This document shows positions 27,841 to 35,866 of a stretch of 64,000 nt of DNA, piece after piece (positions within the stretch are counted from its first letter, which is position 1; each line of letters starts with the position of its first letter). The notes below the pieces were generated by a model that saw nothing but the letters and a program-made list of their open reading frames with translations, was not told where the DNA came from and searched no databases. Location: contig CALURC010000008.1 in the NCBI GenBank assembly GCA_944323075.1, positions 237,081 through 301,080 of the forward strand, read 5' to 3'. The translations under genes were made by a program, and so were the position numbers. Origin of the DNA: an uncultured Alistipes sp. GTDB taxonomy: Bacteria > Bacteroidota > Bacteroidia > Bacteroidales > Rikenellaceae.

Positions 27841-28686
27841 GTGATTGATAGTATGGGAGCAGGGTTGCCGCTGTTTGTGTGGGATGTCCATCCGACGCTT
27901 TTTACAATCGGCCCGATCGAGGTGCGATATTATGGACTGATGTGGGCTTTGGGCTTTATAATCAGTGCATATATTATCAGTAATATTATGAAACGAGAGG
28001 GGTATCCTGAAAAAATGTTCGATTCGTTTTTTTGGTATGCTTTACTTTCGACGGTTATAGGTTCTCGTCTGGGGCATTGTTTGTTCTATGATCCGGGTTA
28101 TTATTTGACCCATCCGGTTGAGATTCTATACATCCACCAGGGAGGAATGGCCAGTCACGGTGCGGCGGTCGGTTTGCTGATCGGTTTGTGGCTCTTTTCG
28201 AAAAAGAATAAACTGCCTTATATCTGGTCATTGGACCGTATCGGAATTCTCGTGGCCATTTCCGGAACTTTGGTCCGTATTGGCAATTTTATGAACTCGG
28301 AAATTTTCGGACGTCCGACTTCACTGCCTTGGGGGGTTGAGTTCGTTATGTCGAATGAGTGGAATGCACTGTATAAAGGGTTGCCTTGCCATCCGACGCA
28401 ACTGTATGAGGCGTTGGCTTATCTGATTATTTTTGTTGTGATGGTCTGGCTGTATTATCGAAAAGACCTTGCACGCAGACGTCCTGGCGCGATGTTTGGT
28501 ATTTTTCTGATTGCTCTTTTCGGAATCCGCTTCTTGATCGAATTTATAAAAAATCCTCAGGAGGATTTCGAAGTAGGTATGATTTTGAATATGGGGCAGT
28601 TGCTCAGTATTCCGTTTATAATTGCCGGATGTGTGCTGTTGTATCGCGCGTATCATGTTCCGGAGAAAAAAATTGCAAAAAAATAG
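27841..28686 (+). CDS. lgt: Prolipoprotein diacylglyceryl transferase
   Basis: Lgt moves diacylglycerol from phosphatidylglycerol to the lipobox cysteine of prolipoproteins, the first step of lipoprotein maturation in the inner membrane. The protein has about seven membrane segments, the conserved early block VRYYGLMWALGF, the arginine in GSRLGHCLFY, the family signature VRIGNFMNSEIFGRPT and the late HPTQLYEAL block. The length (281 residues) is normal. The GTG at 27841 is one possible start; the ATG at 27853 would shorten it by four residues. The HU-SPOR gene follows 6 bases after the stop. Confidence 0.93.
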   Translation: MIDSMGAGLPLFVWDVHPTLFTIGPIEVRYYGLMWALGFIISAYIISNIMKREGYPEKMFDSFFWYALLSTVIGSRLGHCLFYDPGYYLTHPVEILYIHQGGMASHGAAVGLLIGLWLFSKKNKLPYIWSLDRIGILVAISGTLVRIGNFMNSEIFGRPTSLPWGVEFVMSNEWNALYKGLPCHPTQLYEALAYLIIFVVMVWLYYRKDLARRRPGAMFGIFLIALFGIRFLIEFIKNPQEDFEVGMILNMGQLLSIPFIIAGCVLLYRAYHVPEKKIAKK

Positions 28687-28692
28687 GATTGT

Positions 28693-29583
28693 ATGGACCG
28701 TATCAGCGTTTTAATATTCAATACCCTATCGGCACGCCAGGGTATCTCTTTGCCAGGAATCGGTGATTTGTATGTTGAGACAGAACCGGCTGTCATGGAA
28801 CAGGCAGGAGTGGTTACTCCTCCGAAATATCATGTTGTTTTGGCGGAGGAAGGCAGTAAGGGATTAACCCCTGTTGTCAAGTTGATTGCCACAGTGCAGG
28901 GAATGGATGAGGAGCAGGCTAAAGAACAGTATACCGAATGGCTGGCAGGGGCCTGTACAGAAGAGGGTGTAGTTATTCCTTCGGTTGGAAAGGTGCGGAA
29001 CGGTGTGTTTGCTGTGGCCTCGGATCTGGAAAAAGCCTTGAATTCCGGAATTTCATCTCCCGTTTATTTGCCCGATAATGTGGGTATCAAACGCGTGATA
29101 ACGTGGGTTGTTATGGCAATTATTGTTGGAGTTGGATTGTCGGTCGTTTTAATCTTATGGATTGAATCTCGTTCGCAGATTCAGGTTGCCGATCGAATGC
29201 TTTCAGAGGAAGTACCGGCAGCTGTAGTGGATACCGCGAAGAGTGTACAACAGTCGGCTGTGAATGATACGATTGCCGATACGTCATCGGTTGCATCCGT
29301 TCAACCTGTTGCATCCGATACGGTACATAAGGCACAGGCACCTGTTTCAACCAAACAAGGAAAATATAAGGTTATTGTCGGGACGTACAGCACAGATGCC
29401 AATGCGGAGAAATTTATAGCATCGGCCAAGAAAAAGAACGATACGCTGCATTACGAAAAACTGCCTCGTCCAAACGGGCGAATTATGGTTGTGGCCTATT
29501 CGTCCGATTCCGAACAAGAGGCACAGCGTATGTTGAAGACATTGAATGAGATCTTCCCCGGAGCTTGGATGCTCAGAAAATAG
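28693..29583 (+). CDS. HU-domain and SPOR-domain membrane protein
   Basis: This 296-residue protein has three parts: an N-terminal HU/CCDC81-like region (about 1-115; SVLIFNTLSARQGISLPGIG is the typical start), one membrane segment (about 139-160), and a C-terminal SPOR domain (about 220-295; GKYKVIVGTYSTDANAEKF) after a Ser/Val/Thr linker. SPOR domains bind denuded glycan strands at division sites, so the protein probably links a cytoplasmic HU-like domain to septal peptidoglycan. The arrangement is common in Bacteroidetes. It is in an operon with lgt. Confidence 0.8.
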   Translation: MDRISVLIFNTLSARQGISLPGIGDLYVETEPAVMEQAGVVTPPKYHVVLAEEGSKGLTPVVKLIATVQGMDEEQAKEQYTEWLAGACTEEGVVIPSVGKVRNGVFAVASDLEKALNSGISSPVYLPDNVGIKRVITWVVMAIIVGVGLSVVLILWIESRSQIQVADRMLSEEVPAAVVDTAKSVQQSAVNDTIADTSSVASVQPVASDTVHKAQAPVSTKQGKYKVIVGTYSTDANAEKFIASAKKKNDTLHYEKLPRPNGRIMVVAYSSDSEQEAQRMLKTLNEIFPGAWMLRK

Positions 29584-29603
29584 ATAATATAATCTATAGA
29601 AAT

Positions 29604-30374
29604 TTATAGATCGAACCAGTGTTGCAAGGCACGGGCAATACCGTCATCGTCGATGTCGGAGGTGACGTAATCGGCAGCTTGCTTGACTTCATCGGCTGCA
29701 TTTCCCATGGCGATACCGATACCCGCATGACGCAACATTTCCGAATCGTTTTGTCCGTCTCCAAAGGCCATGGTCTCGTTTAGGCAGATTCCATATTTGC
29801 GGATGATGGCATCTATACCGACTCGTTTACTACCTCCACGGGGAACGATATCGATGAAGTAGGGGTTCCACCGTGTTGAATCGCAGTGGGGTAAGGCTTG
29901 CATCAGGGTTTGTTCCCGTTCGGGGCCGATGAAGGCCATCATTTGATATATATCGTGGTGCATGGCTGTTTCGAGTGGAAGGATCTCTGGATCGTGGAAA
30001 TTGATCAGTTCTTGTGCTATCCTTACTTGAGCATCCATTCGATTGAGGTACATTCTGTGTTCCTCGATGAAGAGGCATCCGAATGGATCGTGTTCGATGT
30101 TCGGAAGAGCCGAACGAATGTCTTCACTCGGAATGTGATGTTTGTAAATGACACCCTGGTGATCATAACAATACTGTCCGTTCAATGTGATGTATCCGTC
30201 GAATTCGAGATCTCCTAAGTTATTCAGATCGGTGTAATGGCGTCCGGTTGCAATGAATAGAAGAACTCCTTGTTTTTTGAGACGTTTTAGCGATGTAACG
30301 GCTGATTCCGGAACCTGATGGGTTTTGAAACTGACTAAAGTGCCGTCGATATCGAGGAATATGGCTTTAATCAT
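29604..30374 (-). CDS. Cof-type HAD-superfamily phosphatase
   Basis: A 256-residue haloacid-dehalogenase hydrolase. Motif I is FLDIDGTLVS near the N-terminus (nucleophile Asp8 and acid Asp10), motif II is FIATGRHYTD, the motif III lysine is in GGSKRVGIDAI, and motif IV is AFGDGQNDSEML followed by the usual GNAADEVKQAADYVT. The C2b cap domain makes it a Cof/YbiV-like sugar-phosphate or FMN phosphatase; the substrate cannot be read. The ATG at 30374 places motif I right at the start; the frame extends 78 bases further upstream without conserved residues. The 246 bases before it (30375-30620) hold a weak TATCTTTG box at 30457-30450 and a G-rich stretch. Confidence 0.88.
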   Translation of the reverse strand: MIKAIFLDIDGTLVSFKTHQVPESAVTSLKRLKKQGVLLFIATGRHYTDLNNLGDLEFDGYITLNGQYCYDHQGVIYKHHIPSEDIRSALPNIEHDPFGCLFIEEHRMYLNRMDAQVRIAQELINFHDPEILPLETAMHHDIYQMMAFIGPEREQTLMQALPHCDSTRWNPYFIDIVPRGGSKRVGIDAIIRKYGICLNETMAFGDGQNDSEMLRHAGIGIAMGNAADEVKQAADYVTSDIDDDGIARALQHWFDL

Positions 30375-30620
30375 TGCGTTTTTGTTTACAATAATATTAA
30401 GTAGTAGCTGGTCTGGAAGAGCTTTTGTCTGTAGCGGTAGACCGGCCGACAAAGATACGGAAATAAAATGACGGGACCGTATCTCTGTTCGAAGATGTGG
30501 CTGTTAGAGGGTGGGGGAGGATAGGACGGTTTTTGGGGTGGAGATGGTCAGCGCAGTATTTGGCCTCACCATAGGTGATTCTGGCGGAAGGGTTGCGTCT
30601 GATTGATTGATAATACAGGG

Positions 30621-31100
30621 TTAAAACAAGGCTCGCAAGACATACCAGCTCATGATAAGCGATGCAGCCAGTTTTAGTCCGGTACCGAAGATGAAAGCGA
30701 CGAATGAGCTGAGTGCGACGCGAAACGCTTTGGCAAGATTTTCTTTGTCGTGCATCAGTTCACCGATCAGGGCTCCGACGAAAGCCCCTAAAACCAACCC
30801 GAACGGGGGAAAGAATATCATGCCGACAATCAAGCCGACGGTTGATCCTGTAGTGGCCTGCTTGGATCCTCCGAAGCGCTTGGCAAACCACGCCGGAAGC
30901 AGATAGTCGATCAAGGTAACCAATGCGGCTATCGCTCCCCAGATCCAAAGAAATTGCGAGGAGAATGTTGTTGTCCCGGCCCACTGTATCAGCAGTAATG
31001 CAATAAAATTAAGGGGAGGTCCTGGTAAAAACGGTAGAATACATCCCGCGATTCCTATTATCGAGCAGATAACTGCAAGGATTGTTAGAAAGATATCCAT
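30621..31100 (-). CDS. DUF456-family membrane protein
   Basis: A 159-residue, highly hydrophobic protein with about four membrane segments. The block CILPFLPGPPLNFIALLLI and the Gly-rich second half (VGLIVGMIFFPPFGLVLGAF, then IGELMHD) are typical of the DUF456 family, whose members contain glycine-zipper-like repeats. Function is not established; no enzyme motif is visible. It is transcribed alone toward the HAD gene, with 246 bases between them. Confidence 0.8.
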   Translation of the reverse strand: MDIFLTILAVICSIIGIAGCILPFLPGPPLNFIALLLIQWAGTTTFSSQFLWIWGAIAALVTLIDYLLPAWFAKRFGGSKQATTGSTVGLIVGMIFFPPFGLVLGAFVGALIGELMHDKENLAKAFRVALSSFVAFIFGTGLKLAASLIMSWYVLRALF

Positions 31101-31196
31101 GTTAAAATCTATTATAAGATCCGAAAAAGATGATTTGGCCTTTTGTTCGGGAGAAAATCATTTTCGCGCGAAAATTATAAAAATTCGTTGGAATAA

Positions 31197-31227
31197 TTGT
31201 ATTAATCCGATTATTTAAGTAAATTTA
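31197..31227 (+). promoter_or_regulatory. Promoter of the EF-G paralogue
   Basis: TTGT (31197-31200), a 19-base spacer and TAAATTTA (31220-31227), one mismatch from TAnnTTTG. It would give a leader of about 35 bases. Confidence 0.45.
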
Positions 31228-31268
31228 GAACCGTATTGACTTGAACCTAAAATCTAAAACTTACCACT

Positions 31269-33425
31269 ATGAAAACCTATGCAACAAAAGAGATCAAAAA
31301 TGTGGTGCTGCTCGGGGCGTCCGGCTCCGGGAAGACCACATTAGCCGAAGCGATGGCTTTCGACGGAAAAGTGATCGACCGGAGAGGTAGTATCGAATCT
31401 GAAAATACCCTGTCGGATTATACCGAGGTAGAACATTTGTACAAACGTTCGATCTATACGACGATTCTGTTTGCCGAGTACAACGGCAGAAAACTGAATA
31501 TCTTCGATACGCCCGGATCGGACGATTTTTGTGGTGGGCTTTTTTCGGCCTTCAAAGTAGCCGATGTGGGAGTCATGCTGCTCAATGCGCAAAACGGTTT
31601 CGAGGTGGGGACTGAAATCCAGGCGCGCTATGCCCGGAAGCATGAGAAGCCGATTATCGCAGTGATCAATCAGCTCGACAGCGAAAAGGCCTCGTGGGAG
31701 AATACGCTTGAGTCCCTGCGGGCTGCCTCGCAGGTGAAGCCCGTGATCGTGCAGTATCCGGTGAATCCCGGTCCGAACTTCGATGCATTCATCGATGTGC
31801 TGCTGATGAAGATGTATAAATTCAAGGGCGATACAGGTATCCGTGAAGAGTTGGAGATTCCCGAATCGGAGATGGAGCGTGCCCGCGAGTTGAACCAGAT
31901 CCTTACAGAAGCCGCAGCTGAGAACGACGAGTCGTTGATGGAGCTCTATTTTGATAAAGGGGTTTTGACGCAGGACGAAATGCGTAAGGGGTTGAAGTTT
32001 GGTTTGGCTAAACGCGATCTGATTCCGGTGTTCTGTGCATCCGGAAAGCGGGATATCGGAGCCAAACGGCTGATGGAATTTATCATTAATGTGGCGCCCG
32101 GTCCCATTGAGGCTCCTGCTTTTAAAACCGTTGAAGGAGAAGAAGTGAAGGCAGATAGTTCGGCTCCTACTTCCTTGTTTGTTTTTCGAAGCAGTGTCGA
32201 GCCACATCTCGGTGAGATGACCTTCTTCCGTGTCGTATCGGGTAAGGTTACGGAAGGAATGGAGTTGATTAATACGAAAACCGGGAATAAAGAGAAAATC
32301 TCGCAACTATTTGCCGTTGCCGGTAAGGGACGTGTCAAAGTGACAGAGATGGAAGCCGGCGACATCGGATGTACTGTTAAATTGAAGGGAACGAAAACGA
32401 ATCAGACGCTTGCTGCTCCAGGATTCGATGTTGAATATGAACCGATCCGTTTCCCGGATCCGCGTTATCGTGCCGCCATCCGTTCACTTAAAACGGGTGA
32501 GGATGAAAAACTCGGAGAATTGCTCAATCGGGCACATTTTGAGGATCCTACTATTTTGGTAGAGTATTCGAAAGAGTTGAAACAAACCATTGTGCAGGGC
32601 CAGGGAGAGCATCATTTGAATATTCTCAAATGGCAGCTTGCAAATCAGAATAAAATAGATGTGGAGTATTTTGCTCCTAAGATTCCTTATCGAGAAACTA
32701 TTACAAGGGTGGCCGCTGCCGATTATCGTCATAAAAAACAATCGGGTGGTGCCGGACAGTTCGGAGAGGTTTGGTTGGTTATCGAGCCATATGTTGAGGG
32801 TATGCCCGAACCGAGTAAGTACAAAGTCGATGGCCGCGAGCTGATGGTTAACATCAAGAGTAAGGAGGAGACTGATTTGCCGTGGGGTGGTAAATTGGTA
32901 TTTTATAGTGCGATTGTCGGGGGTGCGATCGATGCGAGGTTCCTTCCTGCTATTATGAAGGGTATTATGGAGAAGATGGAAGAGGGTCCGCTGACAGGAT
33001 CCTATGCCCGGGATATTCGTGTTGTTGTCTATGATGGTAAGATGCATCCGGTGGATTCAAACGAGCTCTCATTTAAACTGGCTGGACGTAATGCCTTTAA
33101 GGAGGCCTTCCGCAAGGCAGGTCCGAAGATTATGGAACCGATTTACAGTGTCGAAGTTCTGGTTCCGTCGGATAAGATGGGTGATGTGATGAGTGACCTG
33201 CAGAATCGGCGGGCAATGATCGAAGGAATGAGCAGTGAGAAAGGATTTGAAAGACTTGTCGCACGTGTGCCCCTGGCTGAGATGTACCGATATTCAACTA
33301 CGCTCAGTTCGTTGACGAACGGTCGGGCAACCTATTCCATGAAGTTTGCCTCTTACGAACAGGTTCCTTCGGATGTTCAGGAGAAACTCTTGAAGGCTTA
33401 TGCTGATACTGATAAAGATGAGTAG
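31269..33425 (+). CDS. Elongation factor G-like protein (EF-G2 type) with an altered GTPase site
   Basis: A 718-residue protein with all EF-G domains: G domain, domain II, and III-V (C-terminal part includes GGAGQFGEVWLVIEP and GMSSEKGFERLVARVP). The P-loop GASGSGKTT (16-24) is intact, but switch I reads RSIYTT instead of RGITI, and switch II reads DTPGSDDF instead of DTPGHVDF, so Ser84 replaces the catalytic histidine; G4 is NQLD rather than NKxD. Bacteroides EF-G2 is known to support translation without GTP hydrolysis under carbon limitation, and this gene looks like its counterpart. It is not a tetracycline-resistance protein in pattern. The canonical EF-G gene is not in this window. Confidence 0.85.
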   Translation: MKTYATKEIKNVVLLGASGSGKTTLAEAMAFDGKVIDRRGSIESENTLSDYTEVEHLYKRSIYTTILFAEYNGRKLNIFDTPGSDDFCGGLFSAFKVADVGVMLLNAQNGFEVGTEIQARYARKHEKPIIAVINQLDSEKASWENTLESLRAASQVKPVIVQYPVNPGPNFDAFIDVLLMKMYKFKGDTGIREELEIPESEMERARELNQILTEAAAENDESLMELYFDKGVLTQDEMRKGLKFGLAKRDLIPVFCASGKRDIGAKRLMEFIINVAPGPIEAPAFKTVEGEEVKADSSAPTSLFVFRSSVEPHLGEMTFFRVVSGKVTEGMELINTKTGNKEKISQLFAVAGKGRVKVTEMEAGDIGCTVKLKGTKTNQTLAAPGFDVEYEPIRFPDPRYRAAIRSLKTGEDEKLGELLNRAHFEDPTILVEYSKELKQTIVQGQGEHHLNILKWQLANQNKIDVEYFAPKIPYRETITRVAAADYRHKKQSGGAGQFGEVWLVIEPYVEGMPEPSKYKVDGRELMVNIKSKEETDLPWGGKLVFYSAIVGGAIDARFLPAIMKGIMEKMEEGPLTGSYARDIRVVVYDGKMHPVDSNELSFKLAGRNAFKEAFRKAGPKIMEPIYSVEVLVPSDKMGDVMSDLQNRRAMIEGMSSEKGFERLVARVPLAEMYRYSTTLSSLTNGRATYSMKFASYEQVPSDVQEKLLKAYADTDKDE

Positions 33426-33446
33426 GCTGTGGAATAAATAAAGATG

Positions 33447-33483
33447 AATGGGGGCACTCGTGAATGGGGTGCCCTCATTTTTA
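33447..33483 (+). terminator. Terminator of the EF-G paralogue gene
   Basis: Imperfect hairpin (arms near 33447-33459 and 33466-33478 with G-T pairs) around GTGAAT, followed by a T-run. Confidence 0.6.
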
Positions 33484-33557
33484 AAGTCAGTTGGAAGAGA
33501 CAGAATGATGAGAAAAATCACAGATTGGTTTATGTATAATATAAAACATTGAAAATT

Positions 33558-34007
33558 ATGGTTGTTGGAACATTTGCAGAGATTGAGCGTTATGAAAAGC
33601 TCCATCCGTGTTTTAAAAAGGCGATAGAGTTTCTTGTAGAGCATCCGAATTTGGACCCGGGAACTTATCCGATTATCGGTGAAGATCTTTATTTGTCAAT
33701 TAGTGAGGGAAACCTGCGAACAAAGGCAGAGGCACCTCTTGAAGCTCATGACAGGTATATTGATGTACAGTTGCCGATTCGGGGTGTGGAGACTTATGGA
33801 TGGAGTCCGAGAAGTAGGTGTAAAACAACTCGTGCACCTTTCGATAAACAGAAAGATATAGTTTTTTTTGAGGATACTCCTGAAGTCTATTTCTCGATGC
33901 AACCAGGAGATTTTGCAATTTTTTTCCCAGAGGATGCCCATGCTCCAATGATCGGGGAGGGAATGATTAAAAAAGCTATATTGAAAATGAGGGTTTTATC
34001 TGTGTAA
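33558..34007 (+). CDS. YhcH/YjgK/YiaL-family protein
   Basis: A 149-residue cupin-like protein. The block LEAHDRYIDVQLPIRGVETY with its conserved His, Asp and Glu, and the later PGDFAIFFPEDAHAPMIGEG motif, are those of the YhcH/EbgC family, linked to sialic acid and other sugar catabolism, possibly as a sugar isomerase or anomerase. Both motifs contain likely metal ligands. The ATG at 33558 is preferred over an upstream TTG. It is followed by the perR promoter and is not clearly in an operon with any neighbour. Confidence 0.82.
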   Translation: MVVGTFAEIERYEKLHPCFKKAIEFLVEHPNLDPGTYPIIGEDLYLSISEGNLRTKAEAPLEAHDRYIDVQLPIRGVETYGWSPRSRCKTTRAPFDKQKDIVFFEDTPEVYFSMQPGDFAIFFPEDAHAPMIGEGMIKKAILKMRVLSV

Positions 34008-34038
34008 AAAAATATTTATAGAAAAAAACGGAAAAAAA

Positions 34039-34069
34039 TTTGTAGAAATAGAAAAAGTCCTTATATTTG
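34039..34069 (+). promoter_or_regulatory. Promoter of perR-rubrerythrin
   Basis: TTTG (34039-34042), exactly 19 bases, then TATATTTG (34062-34069): a perfect match to the Bacteroidetes consensus. Transcription should start near 34076, five bases before the palindrome at 34081. Confidence 0.85.
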
Positions 34070-34080
34070 CAACGAAAACA

Positions 34081-34101
34081 AATTTGTAATGATTACAAAT
34101 T
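34081..34101 (+). promoter_or_regulatory. Probable PerR/Fur operator, 21-base perfect palindrome
   Basis: AATTTGTAAT, a central G, and ATTACAAATT form a perfect 10-1-10 inverted repeat, built like Fur/PerR boxes (A/T-rich, single central base). It sits between the predicted transcription start and the perR ATG at 34106, so bound repressor would block the gene: autoregulation. A half copy (AATTTGTA) overlaps the -33 box at 34038-34045. Confidence 0.8.
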
Positions 34102-34105
34102 AATA

Positions 34106-34522
34106 ATGGAAACAAATTTACATAAATACCTTTTATCGTGCGGGGTCAAGCCTTCGGTGCAGCGCATTGCGGTGATGAAGTATCTGATGGAGCATCGGAC
34201 TCACCCTACGGCAGATGAAATTTATGTAGCTTTGAGTCCATCGATGCCAACACTGTCCAAAACGACAGTCTACAATACGCTGAAGCTTTTGGCGGCGCAC
34301 GGGGCTATTTTATTGTTGGATCTGGACGGGCGGAATGCGCGGTTCGATGGTGATGTATCGCCGCATGCTCACTTCCTTTGTCGAAGTTGTGGACGCGTAT
34401 TCGATATGCCGTTGTCGGTCTCGGCCGAACGATTGCAGGTCGAGCGGGAAGGATTCGAGATCGATGAGGTGCAGGTCTATTACAAAGGGTATTGTAAAGC
34501 ATGTAATAGTGGGAAAAATTGA
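34106..34522 (+). CDS. perR: Fur-family transcriptional regulator, PerR-like
   Basis: A 138-residue Fur-superfamily repressor. The N-terminal winged helix is visible (VKPSVQRIAVMKYLMEHRTH and TLSKTTVYNTLKLLAAHG), and the C-terminal dimer domain holds the metal histidines (HAHFLCRSCG) and two CxxC pairs (CRSCG and CKACN) for structural zinc. PerR rather than Fur is inferred from the cotranscribed rubrerythrin, a peroxide-removing enzyme, 54 bases downstream. The ATG at 34106 is preferred; the frame runs upstream through the promoter and operator. The gene is probably autoregulated through the 34081-34101 palindrome. Confidence 0.85.
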   Translation: METNLHKYLLSCGVKPSVQRIAVMKYLMEHRTHPTADEIYVALSPSMPTLSKTTVYNTLKLLAAHGAILLLDLDGRNARFDGDVSPHAHFLCRSCGRVFDMPLSVSAERLQVEREGFEIDEVQVYYKGYCKACNSGKN

Positions 34523-34576
34523 AAGAAACAGCAAGAAAAAAACTGAATTAACATAACGAAATCACACAAAAACTTG

Positions 34577-35134
34577 ATGGCTATGAAAAAGAAATTTATT
34601 TGTACGGTATGTGGTTATGTACATGAAGGCGATACGCCTCCTGAATTCTGTCCACAATGTAAACAACCGGCGTCAAAATTCAAGGAAGTAGTTGAAGGGG
34701 AAGCTCTTACTTGGGCAGATGAGCACGTGATCGGTGTGGCAAAAGGAGTGGACGCAGAGGTTTTGGAAGGACTTCAGGCTCATTTTGCGGGAGAGTGCAG
34801 TGAAGTGGGTATGTATTTGGCCATGAGCCGTCAAGCCGACCGCGAAGGCTATCCCGAAATTGCTGAGGCGTTCAAACGTTATGCATGGGAAGAGGCTGAA
34901 CATGCCGCAAAATTCGCTGAACTGCTGGGTGAAGTGGTTTGGGATACGAAGACCAATGTGAAAGCCCGTATGGAAGCTGAGAGCGGTGCTTGTGAAGATA
35001 AAAAACGGATTGCTACCCGTGCAAAACAGTTGGGCTTGGATGCTATCCATGACACGGTTCATGAGATGTGTAAGGACGAAGCCCGTCACGGAAAAGGTTT
35101 CGAAGGACTTTACAACCGATACTTCAAGAAGTAA
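34577..35134 (+). CDS. Reverse rubrerythrin (rubredoxin domain before the ferritin-like domain)
   Basis: A 185-residue nonhaem-iron peroxidase. The rubredoxin-like domain is N-terminal ([11 protein letters not shown]...[11 protein letters not shown]), opposite to classic rubrerythrin, and is followed by a ferritin-like four-helix domain with diiron ligands in EEAEHAAKF and DEARHGKGF. Reverse rubrerythrins reduce hydrogen peroxide with electrons from NAD(P)H through the rubredoxin site, protecting anaerobes from oxygen. The gene follows perR in the same direction and is presumably under its control. An alternative start is the ATG two codons later. Confidence 0.92.
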   Translation: MAMKKKFICTVCGYVHEGDTPPEFCPQCKQPASKFKEVVEGEALTWADEHVIGVAKGVDAEVLEGLQAHFAGECSEVGMYLAMSRQADREGYPEIAEAFKRYAWEEAEHAAKFAELLGEVVWDTKTNVKARMEAESGACEDKKRIATRAKQLGLDAIHDTVHEMCKDEARHGKGFEGLYNRYFKK

Positions 35135-35162
35135 GGTCAGAAACAATAGGTTAGGTGTGGGT

Positions 35163-35201
35163 GGACAAGAGTGTCGAAAGACGCTCTTGTCCTATTTTTT
35201 T
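35163..35201 (+). terminator. Terminator of perR-rubrerythrin
   Basis: Thirteen-base stem (35163-35175 with 35180-35192, one G-T pair) with a GAAA tetraloop, then a run of seven T. Its 3' part overlaps the stop codon of the convergent GNAT gene. Confidence 0.88.
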
Positions 35202-35719
35202 AGAACGATTGTATGGAGTTCTCGATTAAACCGATCGTACATTTCAGGTGTGATGGGGTCGGGGAAGGAGAGAATGGTCAGGTGGAATCCGGTCGGATCG
35301 TCTTCGTGGTAGAGGGGTTGGATGTGGTCATATGGATTGATCTGGAAGCCGAGCCGTTCGTAAAAACGCAGACGACGTGCAGTAAGGTCGTCGGTGACCT
35401 GTTCGATTTCGAGGATGATGGTTCTGTTTGTCGATGAGAGAAATTTCGATACGATGCGGCTGCCGTACCCTCCGCTCCGTAGAGCCGGGTTTACGGCAAG
35501 GTGCTCGACATAAACGTACTCATTAAAAGTCCAGTATCCGATCAGTCCGACAAACTTATCCTGTTCGGTAAAGATCTCCATACGATAGTGTTCTGATCTG
35601 AAGGCTGTCTGCTGGTGGGCCAGTGAACGGCGTTCGTTGCGTGGAAAGCTGTGGCAATAGAGCTCCCATGCGGCGGAAAACATCGGGTGCTGTGTTGAAT
35701 CGAGTCTAATTTGTTCCAT
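35192..35719 (-). CDS. GNAT-family N-acetyltransferase
   Basis: A 175-residue acyl-CoA-dependent transferase. Motif A is seen as VEHLAVNPALRSGGYGSRIV (acetyl-CoA pyrophosphate loop R-x-x-G-x-G/A), followed by the motif B tyrosine in RFYERLGFQIN. The acceptor (protein, small molecule or antibiotic) cannot be predicted. The convergent rubrerythrin transcript ends over its stop codon. Its promoter is at 35745-35775. Confidence 0.88.
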   Translation of the reverse strand: MEQIRLDSTQHPMFSAAWELYCHSFPRNERRSLAHQQTAFRSEHYRMEIFTEQDKFVGLIGYWTFNEYVYVEHLAVNPALRSGGYGSRIVSKFLSSTNRTIILEIEQVTDDLTARRLRFYERLGFQINPYDHIQPLYHEDDPTGFHLTILSFPDPITPEMYDRFNRELHTIVLKK

Positions 35720-35744
35720 ATATAGGATCGGTATTGATAGTTGA

Positions 35745-35775
35745 CAAAGGTATGCGATTTTTTTGACCGGACAAG
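35745..35775 (-). promoter_or_regulatory. Promoter of the GNAT gene
   Basis: On the minus strand CTTG (35775-35772), a 19-base spacer and an exact TACCTTTG box (35752-35745). Confidence 0.6.
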
Positions 35776-35866
35776 AGTTTGTTCAAAATGGGGGTGAGAG
35801 GGCTCTTTCGGCGGCTTTGTCTTGAAAAATTGTTAACTTTATCGCGAAATTTAATCACGAGGTGTT

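Noticed and set aside
29592-29611. Inverted repeat ATCTATA/TATAGAT between the HU-SPOR and HAD genes
   Set aside because: A weak A/T-only stem without a T-run; not convincing as a terminator.
30500-30545. G-rich stretch between the HAD and DUF456 genes, possible quadruplex
   Set aside because: Only irregular G-runs of two to five with long gaps; no clear four-tract pattern and no gene that it would control.
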